Source: Unio delphinus
Lineage: Eukaryota; Mollusca; Bivalvia; Unionida; Unionidae
Length of the DNA: 64,000 nucleotides
Assembly (NCBI GenBank): GCA_029339505.1
Contig: JAQISU010000109.1
Location: 834,001 to 898,000 of the forward strand
Direction: 5' to 3'
Part shown: positions 40,555 through 52,653 of the stretch, piece after piece
Layout: every line of letters begins with the position of its first letter
Numbering within the stretch: position 1 is the first letter of the stretch
Position numbers and translations under genes: made by a program
Notes under the pieces: model-generated
Told to the model about the DNA's origin: nothing
Seen by the model: the letters and a program-made list of their open reading frames with translations, nothing else
Databases searched by the model: none

Positions 40555-41000
40555 CAAGTATATACATAGGCTCTCTGGCCTGTGCTTTGGTCTAAGCACT
40601 ATCCATTTAAAACATTCAAATCTGAACATAGAACAAATCTTTGATCTAGAAAAAATACTTTTATAATTAAATTGTATGCCTTCAAAAAGACCTCACTTTA
40701 CATACAACGCATACGCATTTCATATAAGAATTTTACTTTTCATACAACAATTAATATCCATTTTTAAGAAAAAAGCTAAACCAAAACAAGTAACAAACAA
40801 TCAAATAGGAGAAAGTTCATGTTGCTTTCTATATCCGTCACACACATGGTCTAAAATCTGGTCAGCTATCGCTTGTGTCCCAGCGTAGATGTTTCCCATT
40901 ACGTACCCTTTTCATTCGTAAATCTGCTTGAGTCTTACGCTCGATACTTGGTGTGTGAAATGATTCATCTTTCTCGCTTGGCAGTGTTAGTCACAATGAA

Positions 41001-44000
41001 CTATTGGTCTTGGACGATGTCCCTTTTTATATGCTGCCCAATCTCGACGTGACCGTACGGTAAAGTGAAGTGATTGGGAAGCCGCACTCTCTTCTGGTAC
41101 ACGATTTGATAGACTTTTTCCAAAGGTCGGCTAACAATTTGGTGTGTGGGTAAACGGACAATCTTGTGCGGTTCGTGGGTAGTCACTTGAAAAGTTTCAT
41201 CCTGTCCAGACTGTAAGGCTTCTTGAAGCACGTCAAAGTTCACCACTTGACTGGTGCGATAATTGAGAGTCAATCCTTTTACTTTACATTCGGTGTGCAT
41301 ATCTCCTTGTAGGTCTCGGTATTCGTAGCCGTAATTTTTAGGACCACCACTTGCAAAACTTAGAATCTTGTCGTCGGGATGTTCATCGGTCCAGGCTCCT
41401 AAACGGTCTCCTTCGATGGTAGGGTTACACTGGTTCGGTCGGTGAATGTAGATGCAACTGTCTGTGTCAAAATACAGGACGCGATCTCCTAGCAGTTCTA
41501 ACACTTCGTACAATTTTAAGCGAGCATGGGCTGTCACGTAAGCCGCAATGATGACATTTCCAAATTTGTCGGCTTCTACAAAGTTTAGTTCTTCTTCGTA
41601 ATTGACTAAGATCAAGTCCTCACGAATGACGTCCACGTGTTTGATGACTTTGGTTTTGTCGTGAATCATCTGGAAGTAGCGAGAAGGTTCAGACAAATAC
41701 TCCGTCTTGGGTAAAGACGGACGTTGTGCCATTTTACCCCACAAACAATTGAGCATGACTTTGGCAAAAGATCGCCTTCCTTCGTTTTTCTCGACATGGT
41801 CTAAAGTGATACCTTCCTGCTCCCTATATTTTTCTTTGAATTTCTTTTGGTCTTCGGGAGTGTGACACCAGGACGGATAGCCACTAGCTTCTTGTTTTAG
41901 TTTTAAAAAAGCATTCACGTAGTCTGCAAAAATACCTTTCTGTGTCTCGTCGCCCTTGCGGTATTGTTGTGTTTTGGGAAAGTGATAAATTTCGTGCACT
42001 TCTAACAGTCGGTATCCCATGTCCAGAGCTTTATACAATTCCACGCTCACCCACGTTCCTGTCAAGGCGCGTTCTTCCAGGCTGTGTTGACAAGGTTGGT
42101 CTTGGTTGCACGTTTCGGCACATGTGTGACACAAAGGAAACATCAGTTTTCCTTGGCAATGGTGAGGTAAAACGGGATGGTACAAGTCTGTGGGTGGTAA
42201 GACTTTGCACTTGATTAATCCTTCGTACTGACGAATGTGGTCCAAATCAATGTGTTCTGTCATCAGTTCTGGATGTCCTACGGGAAAGTGACAATATTTG
42301 CAGACGTAAGGATACAGCGAACACACGTCCAAGTATTTGATTTCTTCTCCCTTCTCCTCGTCCGCTTGGTACAGTAAACAGGTAGCATTCGTTCGTCCTC
42401 CGTACAAACTATTCCGAGGGTTCAATGGGTCCACCAACTTGTAACTTTCTACGATGCGTTTAAACTCGGGATCGGTTTTCAAACGCAGATCGTACTCGTG
42501 TTCCCACATTTCCACTACCTGGTATCCTTGCTGTTCTAACTTCAAACGTCGCTGACACGTGGTCTGGTACAAGTCTTCCATAGTCCGTTGTAAAAATTGA
42601 TTTTTGGTGTTACGCTGAGGGTAGCACATAGGGCATCCGTGAAATAAGCATCCGTTAAACTCGTACACAATTTGAGGGTTTTTTAAGTCCCAACCATCTA
42701 CCGAATACGTTCCGATGGTCTTTTCGCCTCCTCCGTTGCGAGCGTGTTGGATCCATTTGTTTTCCTTGTCACACAAGTAATGGAGCCAGCGTAGGGCTTT
42801 GACCGAGTATTGCCGTTTGACAAAATTTGTCGTTTGAGGACTGATGACCGCTAGAGTATTTTCGGGCATAAAGTATTTTCGGTACACTAAGGAACATGCT
42901 TTGGCAATGGTACAAGCTTCTTTCAAAGGATCGATCCCTCCGTATTCCATGAACAGTTCTCGAAATTTTCCAGAACAGCGTCGTAAAATGTCCACGTCAG
43001 ATCGACAATACTTTAACATTTCTTCTTGAAAGTCAAAAGGGTCCGAGGCGTGAGTCTGGTACCAAGCGAAGAAAGCTTCTCGTTGTTCGGTACGCATGTT
43101 GTCAGGGTCGTAATAGTGAGCCTCCGGCAAATGGAGCAGAACGGTACGTTGATTGGCTTCGGTATTGAAAAAGTGTGGAAAATAACCTTTAGCCATTTCT
43201 GGCATACCAAACGTTTTAGGCATGCGACTCAATGGCATGGCCAAGTAACTCATCGAATCTTTAAACTGCACTTGTCCTACTTGCATGTAAATGATTTTGG
43301 CTCCGTTCAAAGTCACTTTAGGACGTTCGGTACTTTGTTCCGTATAGTATCTGAGCAGAAATTGCCCATCGTATCCCGAGAAATTGTGAGCCATGACCGT
43401 GGCATGGCGATGACAATCTCTGTAACGTTCGATGTCTTCTGGACTCCACGTCTCATCGATGGGGTTTAAGATCCATTGGGCAAAATTGACCAAGGTGTTT
43501 GACCCTCGAAATATTTTTTCACGTCCTCCAGGAATCTTGCTACAGTGAGGGCAATGACTAAAGATGGGTTCTTGGATACACTGATCGCACGCTCGATGAG
43601 CCACGCAGAAATTGGGAATGTGAATACCGGTCTCTTGCATGCATTCGAAATCAAAAAAGATAAAATTTCCTTTTTTCTGGGTATCTTCTGGTAGGGGTTG
43701 GTATTTTTGAATGAAGCATTCGTGATCCAAATCCACGATTTGGCGACAAATGTGACATAGTTTCTTACCTCGACAAACGTGAAACTTGGCACTATTGGTA
43801 CGTATGCCTTGTCCACAAGTAGGGCACAATCTCAGGAGTTGACAAGCGTTTCTCTGCTGTGAACCTTGCATCTTCAAATGTTGTTGGTAACAGGTAGGAC
43901 TGACAAAAGTGCACTGAAACACAGGGCAATGCACTCGTACTTGTCCTTTGTCCAGACAAGGTTTAGAGGCCAAACATCCCTCACATTTTGATCCACAATA

Positions 44001-45068
44001 CTTGTGTTGTTCTCGATTGTTATAACCATAGTCACATTTTTCACAGTAGTAACCGTATCCCAGGAATCCAGTGATACTGGTAATGGTATCAAAATGCTCA
44101 TCGTGATGATAGACGTGAATGTATTTTCCGTCTTTGAAATTGGGGCCTCGAAACAAAAGAGGTCCACGCACTTCTTGAGGGTGTACTTTCAAGGTGTAAC
44201 GTGGAGCCAAGACGTCTTGCAACTTTTGCATTTCTGGAATGCCGCTAAGGGTGTCTTTGGATATCCCCGCTTGCTGTAACAGGAGTTCTGCTTCACTTCT
44301 TTGTTTGGCTCGGTCCGATTGTTGAATAGTTTTCCAGGCTCTTTTCCATTCTACCGTGTCGTTCTTGTTGGCATACGTTCGTCCCACGACGACAGCACGG
44401 GCTAAACACATCTGGTCTTGAGGATTGTTAATTCGGACGAGGCTTAGTTTGGTGTTGCGAAGGTTGTCGACCAATAATACTTTTTTGCGTCCTGTCCCCT
44501 GGGGAAGAGACACGTGGGTCATGAACAGTGTGGCTTTTCCGTCGGCAATGTGAAACTTGTCATTGGATTGTTGCACATGTTGAATCTTGTCGATGACTTT
44601 AGAAGGTGTCAGTTCTGATGGACTGCTAAACTCGATCCAAACAGGAGACTTCAAACCGTCGTGATGAATGGAAAGTGTCAAGCGATCGTCTTCTTTGCAT
44701 TGGCATCGTAGTTTCAGTGAGGTTAACAAAGAGTCCCAAAAATCGGCGATGAACCCTTCTACTTTCTCCAAAGGTACTTCCGACTTGAAATCTTTAATTT
44801 TCACCGTGTACCTGTAGGCTGTAGTTCTAAATTTTCTAGAGGAGCGTTTTTCCGTCTCTCGAATGTGGTAATACGTTTCGGGTGATACTGGTGGACTTTG
44901 GTTTGGAATATGCTCTCTCGGTCTGGCCTCAGACGTGGAAGGTATCGGTTCAGGTTCGCTCATGTCTTCGATTTGAGCAAACACTTCTTTACGTGTGTGA
45001 GGCGATACGTCACGTCGCTGCCTCTTACCTTCTTCTTCTCTCTCACTGAAATCGTGCGATCGTTTCAT
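41001..45068 (-). CDS. polB: Protein-primed family B DNA polymerase, left-arm copy
   Basis: A single 1355-codon frame is the mirror copy of the gene at 54737-58804. It is expected to replicate the element as linear DNA from protein-primed ends. The exonuclease motifs (DFE at 473-475, N562/D567, Y687-x3-D691) and polymerase motifs A (D914, SLYP), B (K1103, N1107) and C (DTD at 1201-1203) are all present. It differs from the right copy at 12 residues. Four are clustered at 376-386 in the Cys-rich region ahead of the exonuclease. There Cys384 of a CxxC pair is Phe and Arg386 is Cys, so one zinc-binding site is probably damaged. Other changes include Ser for Cys just after exonuclease motif III. 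The frame is otherwise intact, so function is possible but less assured than for the right copy. Confidence 0.93.
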   Translation of the reverse strand: MKRSHDFSEREEEGKRQRRDVSPHTRKEVFAQIEDMSEPEPIPSTSEARPREHIPNQSPPVSPETYYHIRETEKRSSRKFRTTAYRYTVKIKDFKSEVPLEKVEGFIADFWDSLLTSLKLRCQCKEDDRLTLSIHHDGLKSPVWIEFSSPSELTPSKVIDKIQHVQQSNDKFHIADGKATLFMTHVSLPQGTGRKKVLLVDNLRNTKLSLVRINNPQDQMCLARAVVVGRTYANKNDTVEWKRAWKTIQQSDRAKQRSEAELLLQQAGISKDTLSGIPEMQKLQDVLAPRYTLKVHPQEVRGPLLFRGPNFKDGKYIHVYHHDEHFDTITSITGFLGYGYYCEKCDYGYNNREQHKYCGSKCEGCLASKPCLDKGQVRVHCPVFQCTFVSPTCYQQHLKMQGSQQRNACQLLRLCPTCGQGIRTNSAKFHVCRGKKLCHICRQIVDLDHECFIQKYQPLPEDTQKKGNFIFFDFECMQETGIHIPNFCVAHRACDQCIQEPIFSHCPHCSKIPGGREKIFRGSNTLVNFAQWILNPIDETWSPEDIERYRDCHRHATVMAHNFSGYDGQFLLRYYTEQSTERPKVTLNGAKIIYMQVGQVQFKDSMSYLAMPLSRMPKTFGMPEMAKGYFPHFFNTEANQRTVLLHLPEAHYYDPDNMRTEQREAFFAWYQTHASDPFDFQEEMLKYCRSDVDILRRCSGKFRELFMEYGGIDPLKEACTIAKACSLVYRKYFMPENTLAVISPQTTNFVKRQYSVKALRWLHYLCDKENKWIQHARNGGGEKTIGTYSVDGWDLKNPQIVYEFNGCLFHGCPMCYPQRNTKNQFLQRTMEDLYQTTCQRRLKLEQQGYQVVEMWEHEYDLRLKTDPEFKRIVESYKLVDPLNPRNSLYGGRTNATCLLYQADEEKGEEIKYLDVCSLYPYVCKYCHFPVGHPELMTEHIDLDHIRQYEGLIKCKVLPPTDLYHPVLPHHCQGKLMFPLCHTCAETCNQDQPCQHSLEERALTGTWVSVELYKALDMGYRLLEVHEIYHFPKTQQYRKGDETQKGIFADYVNAFLKLKQEASGYPSWCHTPEDQKKFKEKYREQEGITLDHVEKNEGRRSFAKVMLNCLWGKMAQRPSLPKTEYLSEPSRYFQMIHDKTKVIKHVDVIREDLILVNYEEELNFVEADKFGNVIIAAYVTAHARLKLYEVLELLGDRVLYFDTDSCIYIHRPNQCNPTIEGDRLGAWTDEHPDDKILSFASGGPKNYGYEYRDLQGDMHTECKVKGLTLNYRTSQVVNFDVLQEALQSGQDETFQVTTHEPHKIVRLPTHQIVSRPLEKVYQIVYQKRVRLPNHFTLPYGHVEIGQHIKRDIVQDQ

Positions 45069-45111
45069 CCCAATTACTGATTCAGAAATGATTTAACTAA
45101 GTTCGATTTCT

Positions 45112-45122
45112 CTTTATATATA
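45112..45122 (-). promoter_or_regulatory. TATA box of the left polymerase gene
   Basis: TATATATAAAG on the minus strand, 43 bp upstream of the ATG, identical in the other arm. It would leave a 5' UTR of only 10-20 bases. Confidence 0.65.
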
Positions 45123-47151
45123 CCCCTATGTACCTCTAGTTATGATAATGACTTGGTATATTTCACAAGGGCAAGTGAAAGTCCAACAGTTTGGAAGCCC
45201 TGGATGACTTATGCAAACGACAATAGTAAGTCTGAAACACCTCATGCATCTTGACGACCCTTCGATTCAAATCCTACCACGAAAAGAAAAAGGTTGCAAG
45301 AAAAGGATAAAAACTAGACAGTTGGTGTCATCAAGAGCTCCAGAGACTATACTGTACTGTTAAAACACGTACGTACTCCATCTAGAAAACAACGCTACTT
45401 GACTACGATGTCTCATTCTCTTTGTCACTTCTACTTTGCTGTTGACCGCGATATCTACCAACCCTGATTTAACACACGTCTTTCTTCATTTGATATTTTA
45501 AGAAAATAATAAACCCATTTTTAAAAGAACTACCCCTTTTTTTGACAACAGCGACGATGTCTCCTCCTGCTCTTACTACTGTTGCTGCACCTACAACGAT
45601 GATCTTTCATAAGACCAAAGCATGAGTCAGAGTAAGTTAAGTTGTGAAGCTGAGCAGAGGTGTATAAACAACAACTGTCAAGACCCTATGTTCCAGTTCT
45701 GTTTGTGATAATAACTTGTGATACTTCACATTTTCTAAAGTGTAAATGTGTGCAAGTCGTACAAAAGTTATGTGACTATAGCATTTGACACTTGCACAGA
45801 CACTTCACTTCATAAGTATCAAGAAAAAATTACTATCAGATGTTTACCATTATACAAAATACGCACACACTTGCAATGTGACATGAATCTGCACTTCCAT
45901 ATTTGTGGATATACCACAGATTCGTCCCAACATACAGAGTTGGCTAAGAACTGTAGGAATATCACACCATTGTTTCAGAAATAACAACAACAAAAATTAT
46001 GTGTATCTTCCCCGTTCCACTCTTTATTAGTGTTTGGGTATGTTCTCTAAAAACACAAACAATATGGAACAAAATTAAATTTTGAATTAAAAATTCTCTC
46101 TTTATAATTTTTTTCTTGTGCATGTCAGATTACATTCAATGCCTTCTCCAAGTGAAAGACATTTCTACACGTCACTGCATTTGATAAATTCGGTTGTTTG
46201 TTTTTTGGGGTGTTAGTCATCGTTTATCTTCAATTCTATTCTTTTATATATTTTATCTTTTATAGAAGATGTAAGATTGTTGATTGCTGTAACGGTATAT
46301 ATTTTGTTTAGTCTATTGCTGCAAAAAGAAAATATATATAGCACAGGGCTTAGGTTTGTTCATATTTTTGTTATTTCAAGCTCTACATAACGTACCAAGT
46401 TTTGTTTTGCAAGAGGATTGAAACTTAAAGTTGCGCAGACGTGAAGAAAAACATGCCTTTGTTACAAAAGTTTGCACTCTGTGTTAATTCTAATCATGCT
46501 TGCCTTATATCTTTTTGTTTTAGATAACACATTTCTTCTGATGTAAATACATGCATCTCTGGACAGACAGTTTGGGTTATCATCCTTCATGTTCACTGTA
46601 CTTTAGTTTATTTACTTTATACAAACCCCAAATTCACTAGTTTAACAAAATTTACCACTTAGTACTATATTATTTCTCTCTACCTAGGCGAATGCGTTTA
46701 TGTCAAAGTGTCAAAGTGAGAAAGTATTTTCTTGGTCAGTTTTAAAACTCGAACAATAATTGCACAGTTAAGTAGTTGATGTGTCATGAAGAAATGGTAC
46801 AATGCGCAACAAAGGGATTGTAAGTTCACACTCCAGTCTGTCTGCGCTGCAAATGAATCAATGCATGAGCCTAGGCAAAACAATGCGACAGTAGTTAGAA
46901 GCAATTAATTGGCTACACTTTTTTCTACCCCCTTAGCTTCGAAATGCCCTTACTCGTTCTTAGTACAGTGACAAGATAAGACGTGTTTTTTCTGCGCCTG
47001 ATCACTACACTATCTACCTTGAATTTCGAACCCAACAATGTGTCACACATTGTAAGTGATTTCATTGGCAAACCGATATTTTCCACAGCCATCGCTTCAA
47101 ATCGGCTTCAGTTGTTATTCTCACAGTGAGAAGATAAGGCGTGTATTTCTG
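45123..47151. other. Left-arm region between polymerase promoter and internal duplication
   Basis: No complete gene is recognised. Short frames occur at 45748-45984 and, on the minus strand, 46698-46904. A 41-codon ATG-started patch with LLGSKFKVDS is the mirror of 52755-52880. Confidence 0.45.
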
Positions 47152-48794
47152 TACCTGTTCACTAGTCACTTTCCAAACAATAAAACTTATGCACAAATAA
47201 TCGCACCATCGTTGAAATGTCAGTCTTATTGCGAAATACACCAAAACATGTTTGGATGTACTATTCTGTGAGAACTTCACAAAACGTTTTTGACATAATG
47301 ATTTTAGTAGGCTATGTCTGTAATTCATTCTTGTGATATTTTACAATAGTGGTTTATTTCCTAAAGGAATAAGTATGTCAGTGAGATGTGTGTGAAATTT
47401 CGTAAGGAAAATATACCATACAAAACGTAAAAGAGTGGTGATATTTTTAAAAGTAAGAATAACACACTCTCTCTCTCTCTCTCTCTCTCTCCTAGCAATT
47501 TTTATTGAAATCTAATGGCATCTGTTCCTGTTTTGAAGATACCTCTCCAAAATTGTGAGCTGTAGTCACCATAATTACGTAAACTGTTCCTTCTGTCATG
47601 TAAATTTGTTTACAAAACTTACACCCTAAAATTATAGAACGAATTTTTCTTCTATCAGTAAATCATTGTATGAAACAAAATCTTGAGTTGACTTCAGCTT
47701 GTACAATTCTGGTATCTTAGCTTTATCCTATTTTTGCAAACTGCAATGTGTCATGAAAACAATCCTAATTTTTTATTCTTCTTCCAAAAGCCAGCAAACA
47801 CAGGGCTTTTTCAAGAATGACGCGAGTGACATTGCACTGTATAACCCTGCCTATGGTTAACTCTAAATTCTGAAAGCGAAACATGCGTTCAGAACAATTG
47901 TAGCAATGTTCGACCTATTTCTCTCAGTTTAGACTGTCGATAGAACAAGGCACATTTTGATACTGCATCTTTTCCATATCCTTAGATTTGTGAAAACTTT
48001 GTAACATTGTTGGTAGCGTGTGCTGCGAAACACAGGACACCTCGTTCATTTTCGATCCACTGCAAAATGTTAAGTAGGCAATTGACAATACATGTACGTA
48101 CCGCACTATCTTCTGTAGAAAATTGATGAATGAATGAATGAATGAAAACAATGACCATTTCTCATATGTAATGTGCGTTGGTCTTTATTAACGTTGTCCT
48201 TATCATACCGCAAAAAATAACAGACTCCAAAATGGTGTCCTACGTTTTGTATTTATTTACCAGTAATGTTAGCTATGTCTACCCATCTCTCAAACACTTC
48301 AGGCTAAAATATTGCCCAATCTACTGTTACCCATTTCAGTACAATTTGTGTGCGTGCTGTTGCTTTAGAAAAAAAATATGTGTTTGACTTATTGTAATGG
48401 TTATGAAAAAAAAAACAGACCCCAAATTGGTGTTTAACGTTTTTTTAACCATTTGTTTATTCTTTCTTTCTTTCTAAAACTTACACCTGTCCACTAGTCA
48501 CTTACCAAACAATAAAACTTATACACAAATAATCGCACCATCGTTGAAATGTCAGTCTTATTGCGAAATACACCAAAACATGTTTGGATGTACTATTCTG
48601 TGAGAACTTCACAAAACGTTTTTGACATAATGATTTTAGTAGGCTATGTCTGTAATTCATTCTTGTGATATTTTACAATAGTGGTTTATTTCCTAAAGGA
48701 ATAAGTATGTCAGTGAGATGAGTATGAAATTTTGTAAGGAAAATATGCTATACAAAACGTAAAAGAGTAGTGATATTTTTAAAAGTAGGAATAA

Positions 48795-48864
<70 letters not shown>

Positions 48865-49874
48865 GCAATTTTTATTGAAATCTAATGGTATCTGTTCCTG
48901 TTTTGAAGATACCTCTCCAAAATTGTGAGCTGTAGTCACCATAATTACGTAAACTGTTCCTTCTGTCATGTAAATTTGTTTACGAAACTTACATCCTAAA
49001 ATTATAGAACGATTTTTTTCTATCAGTAAATCATTGTATGAAACAAAATCTTGAGTTGACTTCAGCTTGTACAATTCAGGTATCTTAGCATCCTATTTTT
49101 GCAAACTGCAATGTGTCAAGAAAACAATTCTAACATTAGACCTACCGTTTTTTCTTCTTCTTCCAAAAGGCAACAAAAACAGGTTTATTTTCAAGAATGG
49201 CGCGAGTGACATTGCACTGTATAACCCTGCCTATGGTTAACTCTAAATTCTGAAAGCAAAACACGCGTTCAGAACAATTGTAGTAATGTTCGACCTATTT
49301 CACTGTTTAGACTGTCGATATAACAAGGCAAGTTTTTTTTATACTGCTTCTTTTCCATACCCTTAGATTTGTGATAACTGTGCAACATTGTTGGTAGCGT
49401 GTGCTGCGAAACACAGGTCACCTCGTACATTTTCGATCCACTGCAAAATGTTAAGTAGGCAATTGACAATACGTATCGCACTATCTTCTTTATAAAATTG
49501 ATGAATGAATGAATGAATGAAAACAATGACCATTTCTCATATGTAATGTGTGTTGGTCTTTATTAACGTTGTCATTATCATACCGCAAAAAATAGCAGAC
49601 CCCAAAATGGTGTCCTACGTTTTGTATTTATTTACCAGTAATGTTAGCTATGTCTGCTCATCTCTCAAAGACTCCAGGCTAAAGTATCGACTAATTTACT
49701 GTTACCCATTTCAGTACAATTTATTTGGGTGACAGTAGATTAAATAAATGTGTGTAAGAGTTTACAATAACACTTGTGTGCGTGCTTTTGCTTGAGAAAA
49801 AAAAATATGTGTAAGACCTATTGTAATAATTATAAAAAAAACTACGTTAAACGCCATTTTGGGGTCTGTTTTTA
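47152..49874. repeat. 1.33-kb direct duplication in the left arm (copies at about 47152-48470 and 48485-49874)
   Basis: The phrases CACTAGTCACTTTCCAAACA / CACTAGTCACTTACCAAACA open the two copies. Each holds, in order, a CT dinucleotide run, matching protein-like patches, a GAATGAATGAATGAAT run and an A-rich end with AGACCCCAAA. The two copies are about 90 percent alike. They are much less similar than the left and right arms, so the duplication is older than the palindrome. Confidence 0.9.
48797..48861. repeat. (CT)n microsatellite in the left arm
   Basis: About 65 bp of pure CT. The equivalent in the first copy (47467-47492) is about 26 bp. The mirror runs are at 50905-50969 and 52276-52338. 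Confidence 0.95.
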
Positions 49875-49890
49875 TATTAAATTATTATAT
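49875..49890. other. Centre of the palindrome, 16-bp AT-only spacer
   Basis: TCTGTTTTTA (49865-49874) and TAAAAACAGA (49891-49900) are the innermost matching arm sequences. Between them lie 16 A/T bases, largely without mirror symmetry. A spacer this short would fold as a hairpin loop, as expected if the palindrome arose by fold-back replication. Confidence 0.85.
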
Positions 49891-50900
49891 TAAAAACAGA
49901 CCCTAAAATGGCGTTTAACGTAGTTTTTTTTATAATTATTACAATAGGTCTTACACATATTTTTTTTTCTCAAGCAAAAGCACGCACACAAGTGTTATTG
50001 TAAACTCTTACACACATTTATTTAATCTACTGTCACCCAAATAAATTGTACTGAAATGGGTAACAGTAAATTAGTCGATACTTTAGCCTGGAGTCTTTGA
50101 GAGATGAGCAGACATAGCTAACATTACTGGTAAATAAATACAAAACGTAGGACACCATTTTGGGGTCTGCTATTTTTTGCGGTATGATAATGACAACGTT
50201 AATAAAGACCAACACACATTACATATGAGAAATGGTCATTGTTTTCATTCATTCATTCATTCATCAATTTTATAAAGAAGATAGTGCGATACGTATTGTC
50301 AATTGCCTACTTAACATTTTGCAGTGGATCGAAAATGTACGAGGTGACCTGTGTTTCGCAGCACACGCTACCAACAATGTTTCACAGTTATCACAAATCT
50401 AAGGGTATGGAAAAGAAGCAGTATAAAAAAAACTTGCCTTGTTATATCGACAGTCTAAACAGTGAAATAGGTCGAACATTACTACAATTGTTCTGAACGC
50501 GTGTTTTGCTTTCAGAATTTAGAGTTAACCATAGGCAGGGTTATACAGTGCAATGTCACTAGCGCCATTCTTGAAAATAAACCTGTGTTTGTTGCCTTTT
50601 GGAAGAAGAAGAAAAAACGGTAGATCTAATGTTAGAATTGTTTTCTTGACACATTGCAGTTTGCAAAAATAGGATGCTAAGATACCTGAATTGTACAAGC
50701 TGAAGTCAACTCAAGATTTTGTTTCATACAATGATTTACTGATAGAAAAAAATCGTTCTATAATTTTAGGATGTAAGTTTCGTAAACAAATTTACATGAC
50801 AGAAGGAACAGTTTACGTAATTATGGTGACTACAGCTCACAATTTTGGAGAGGTATCTTCAAAACAGGAACAGATACCATTAGATTTCAATAAAAATTGC

Positions 50901-50972
<72 letters not shown>

Positions 50973-52272
50973 TTATTCCTACTTTTAAAAATATCACTAC
51001 TCTTTTACGTTTTGTATAGCATATTTTCCTTACAAAATTTCATACTCATCTCACTGACATACTTATTCCTTTAGGAAATAAACCACTATTGTAAAATATC
51101 ACAAGAATGAATTACAGACATAGCCTACTAAAATCATTATGTCAAAAACGTTTTGTGAAGTTCTCACAGAATAGTACATCCAAACATGTTTTGGTGTATT
51201 TCGCAATAAGACTGACATTTCAACGATGGTGCGATTATTTGTGTATAAGTTTTATTGTTTGGTAAGTGACTAGTGGACAGGTGTAAGTTTTAGAAAGAAA
51301 GAAAGAATAAACAAATGGTTAAAAAAAACGTTAAACACCAATTTGGGGTCTGTTTTTTTTTTATAACCATTACAATAAGTCAAACACATATTTTTTTTCT
51401 AAAGCAACAGCACGCACACAAATTGTACTGAAATGGGTAACAGTAGATTGGGCAATATTTTAGCCTGAAGTGTTTGAGAGATGGGTAGACATAGCTAACA
51501 TTACTGGTAAATAAATACAAAACGTAGGACACCATTTTGGAGTCTGTTATTTTTTGCGGTATGATAAGGACAACGTTAATAAAGACCAACGCACATTACA
51601 TATGAGAAATGGTCATTGTTTTCATTCATTCATTCATTCATCAATTTTCTACAGAAGATAGTGCGGTACGTACATGTATTGTCAATTGCCTACTTAACAT
51701 TTTGCAGTGGATCGAAAATGAACGAGGTGTCCTGTGTTTCGCAGCACACGCTACCAACAATGTTACAAAGTTTTCACAAATCTAAGGATATGGAAAAGAT
51801 GCAGTATCAAAATGTGCCTTGTTCTATCGACAGTCTAAACTGAGAGAAATAGGTCGAACATTGCTACAATTGTTCTGAACGCATGTTTCGCTTTCAGAAT
51901 TTAGAGTTAACCATAGGCAGGGTTATACAGTGCAATGTCACTCGCGTCATTCTTGAAAAAGCCCTGTGTTTGCTGGCTTTTGGAAGAAGAATAAAAAATT
52001 AGGATTGTTTTCATGACACATTGCAGTTTGCAAAAATAGGATAAAGCTAAGATACCAGAATTGTACAAGCTGAAGTCAACTCAAGATTTTGTTTCATACA
52101 ATGATTTACTGATAGAAGAAAAATTCGTTCTATAATTTTAGGGTGTAAGTTTTGTAAACAAATTTACATGACAGACGGAACAGTTTACGTAATTATGGTG
52201 ACTACAGCTCACAATTTTGGAGAGGTATCTTCAAAACAGGAACAGATGCCATTAGATTTCAATAAAAATTGC

Positions 52273-52340
<68 letters not shown>

Positions 52341-52653
52341 TGTTATTCTTACTTTTAAAAATATCACCACTCTTTTACGTTTTGTATGGTATATTTTCCT
52401 TACGAAATTTCACACACATCTCACTGACATACTTATTCCTTTAGGAAATAAACCACTATTGTAAAATATCACAAGAATGAATTACAGACATAGCCTACTA
52501 AAATCATTATGTCAAAAACGTTTTGTGAAGTTCTCACAGAATAGTACATCCAAACATGTTTTGGTGTATTTCGCAATAAGACTGACATTTCAACGATGGT
52601 GCGATTATTTGTGCATAAGTTTTATTGTTTGGAAAGTGACTAGTGAACAGGTA
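49891..52653. repeat. 1.33-kb direct duplication in the right arm (copies at about 49891-51282 and 51295-52653)
   Basis: Mirror of the left-arm duplication. GA runs lie at 50905-50969 and 52276-52338. Plus-strand frames of 85 and 75 codons (50239-50496 and 51616-51843) are paralogous copies of one patch containing CSGSKM and VSQHTLPTM. A further patch (50691-50903) is open in one copy and frame-broken in the other. This is not what two functional coding copies would show. Confidence 0.88.

Larger units (their letters stand above)
39991..49874. repeat. Left arm of the 19.8 kb palindrome
   Basis: It reads as the reverse complement of 49891-59814 at roughly 99 percent by eye. The length difference of about 40 bp is largely explained by dinucleotide run lengths: CT near 47467-47492 is about 36 bp shorter than its GA counterpart at 52276-52338. 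Confidence 0.95.

Noticed and set aside
40676..40888. 70-codon ATG-started frame antisense beyond the polymerase 3' end (mirror at 58917-59129)
   Set aside because: Identical in both arms only because the arms are recent copies; no domain, and it lies in the likely polymerase 3' UTR.
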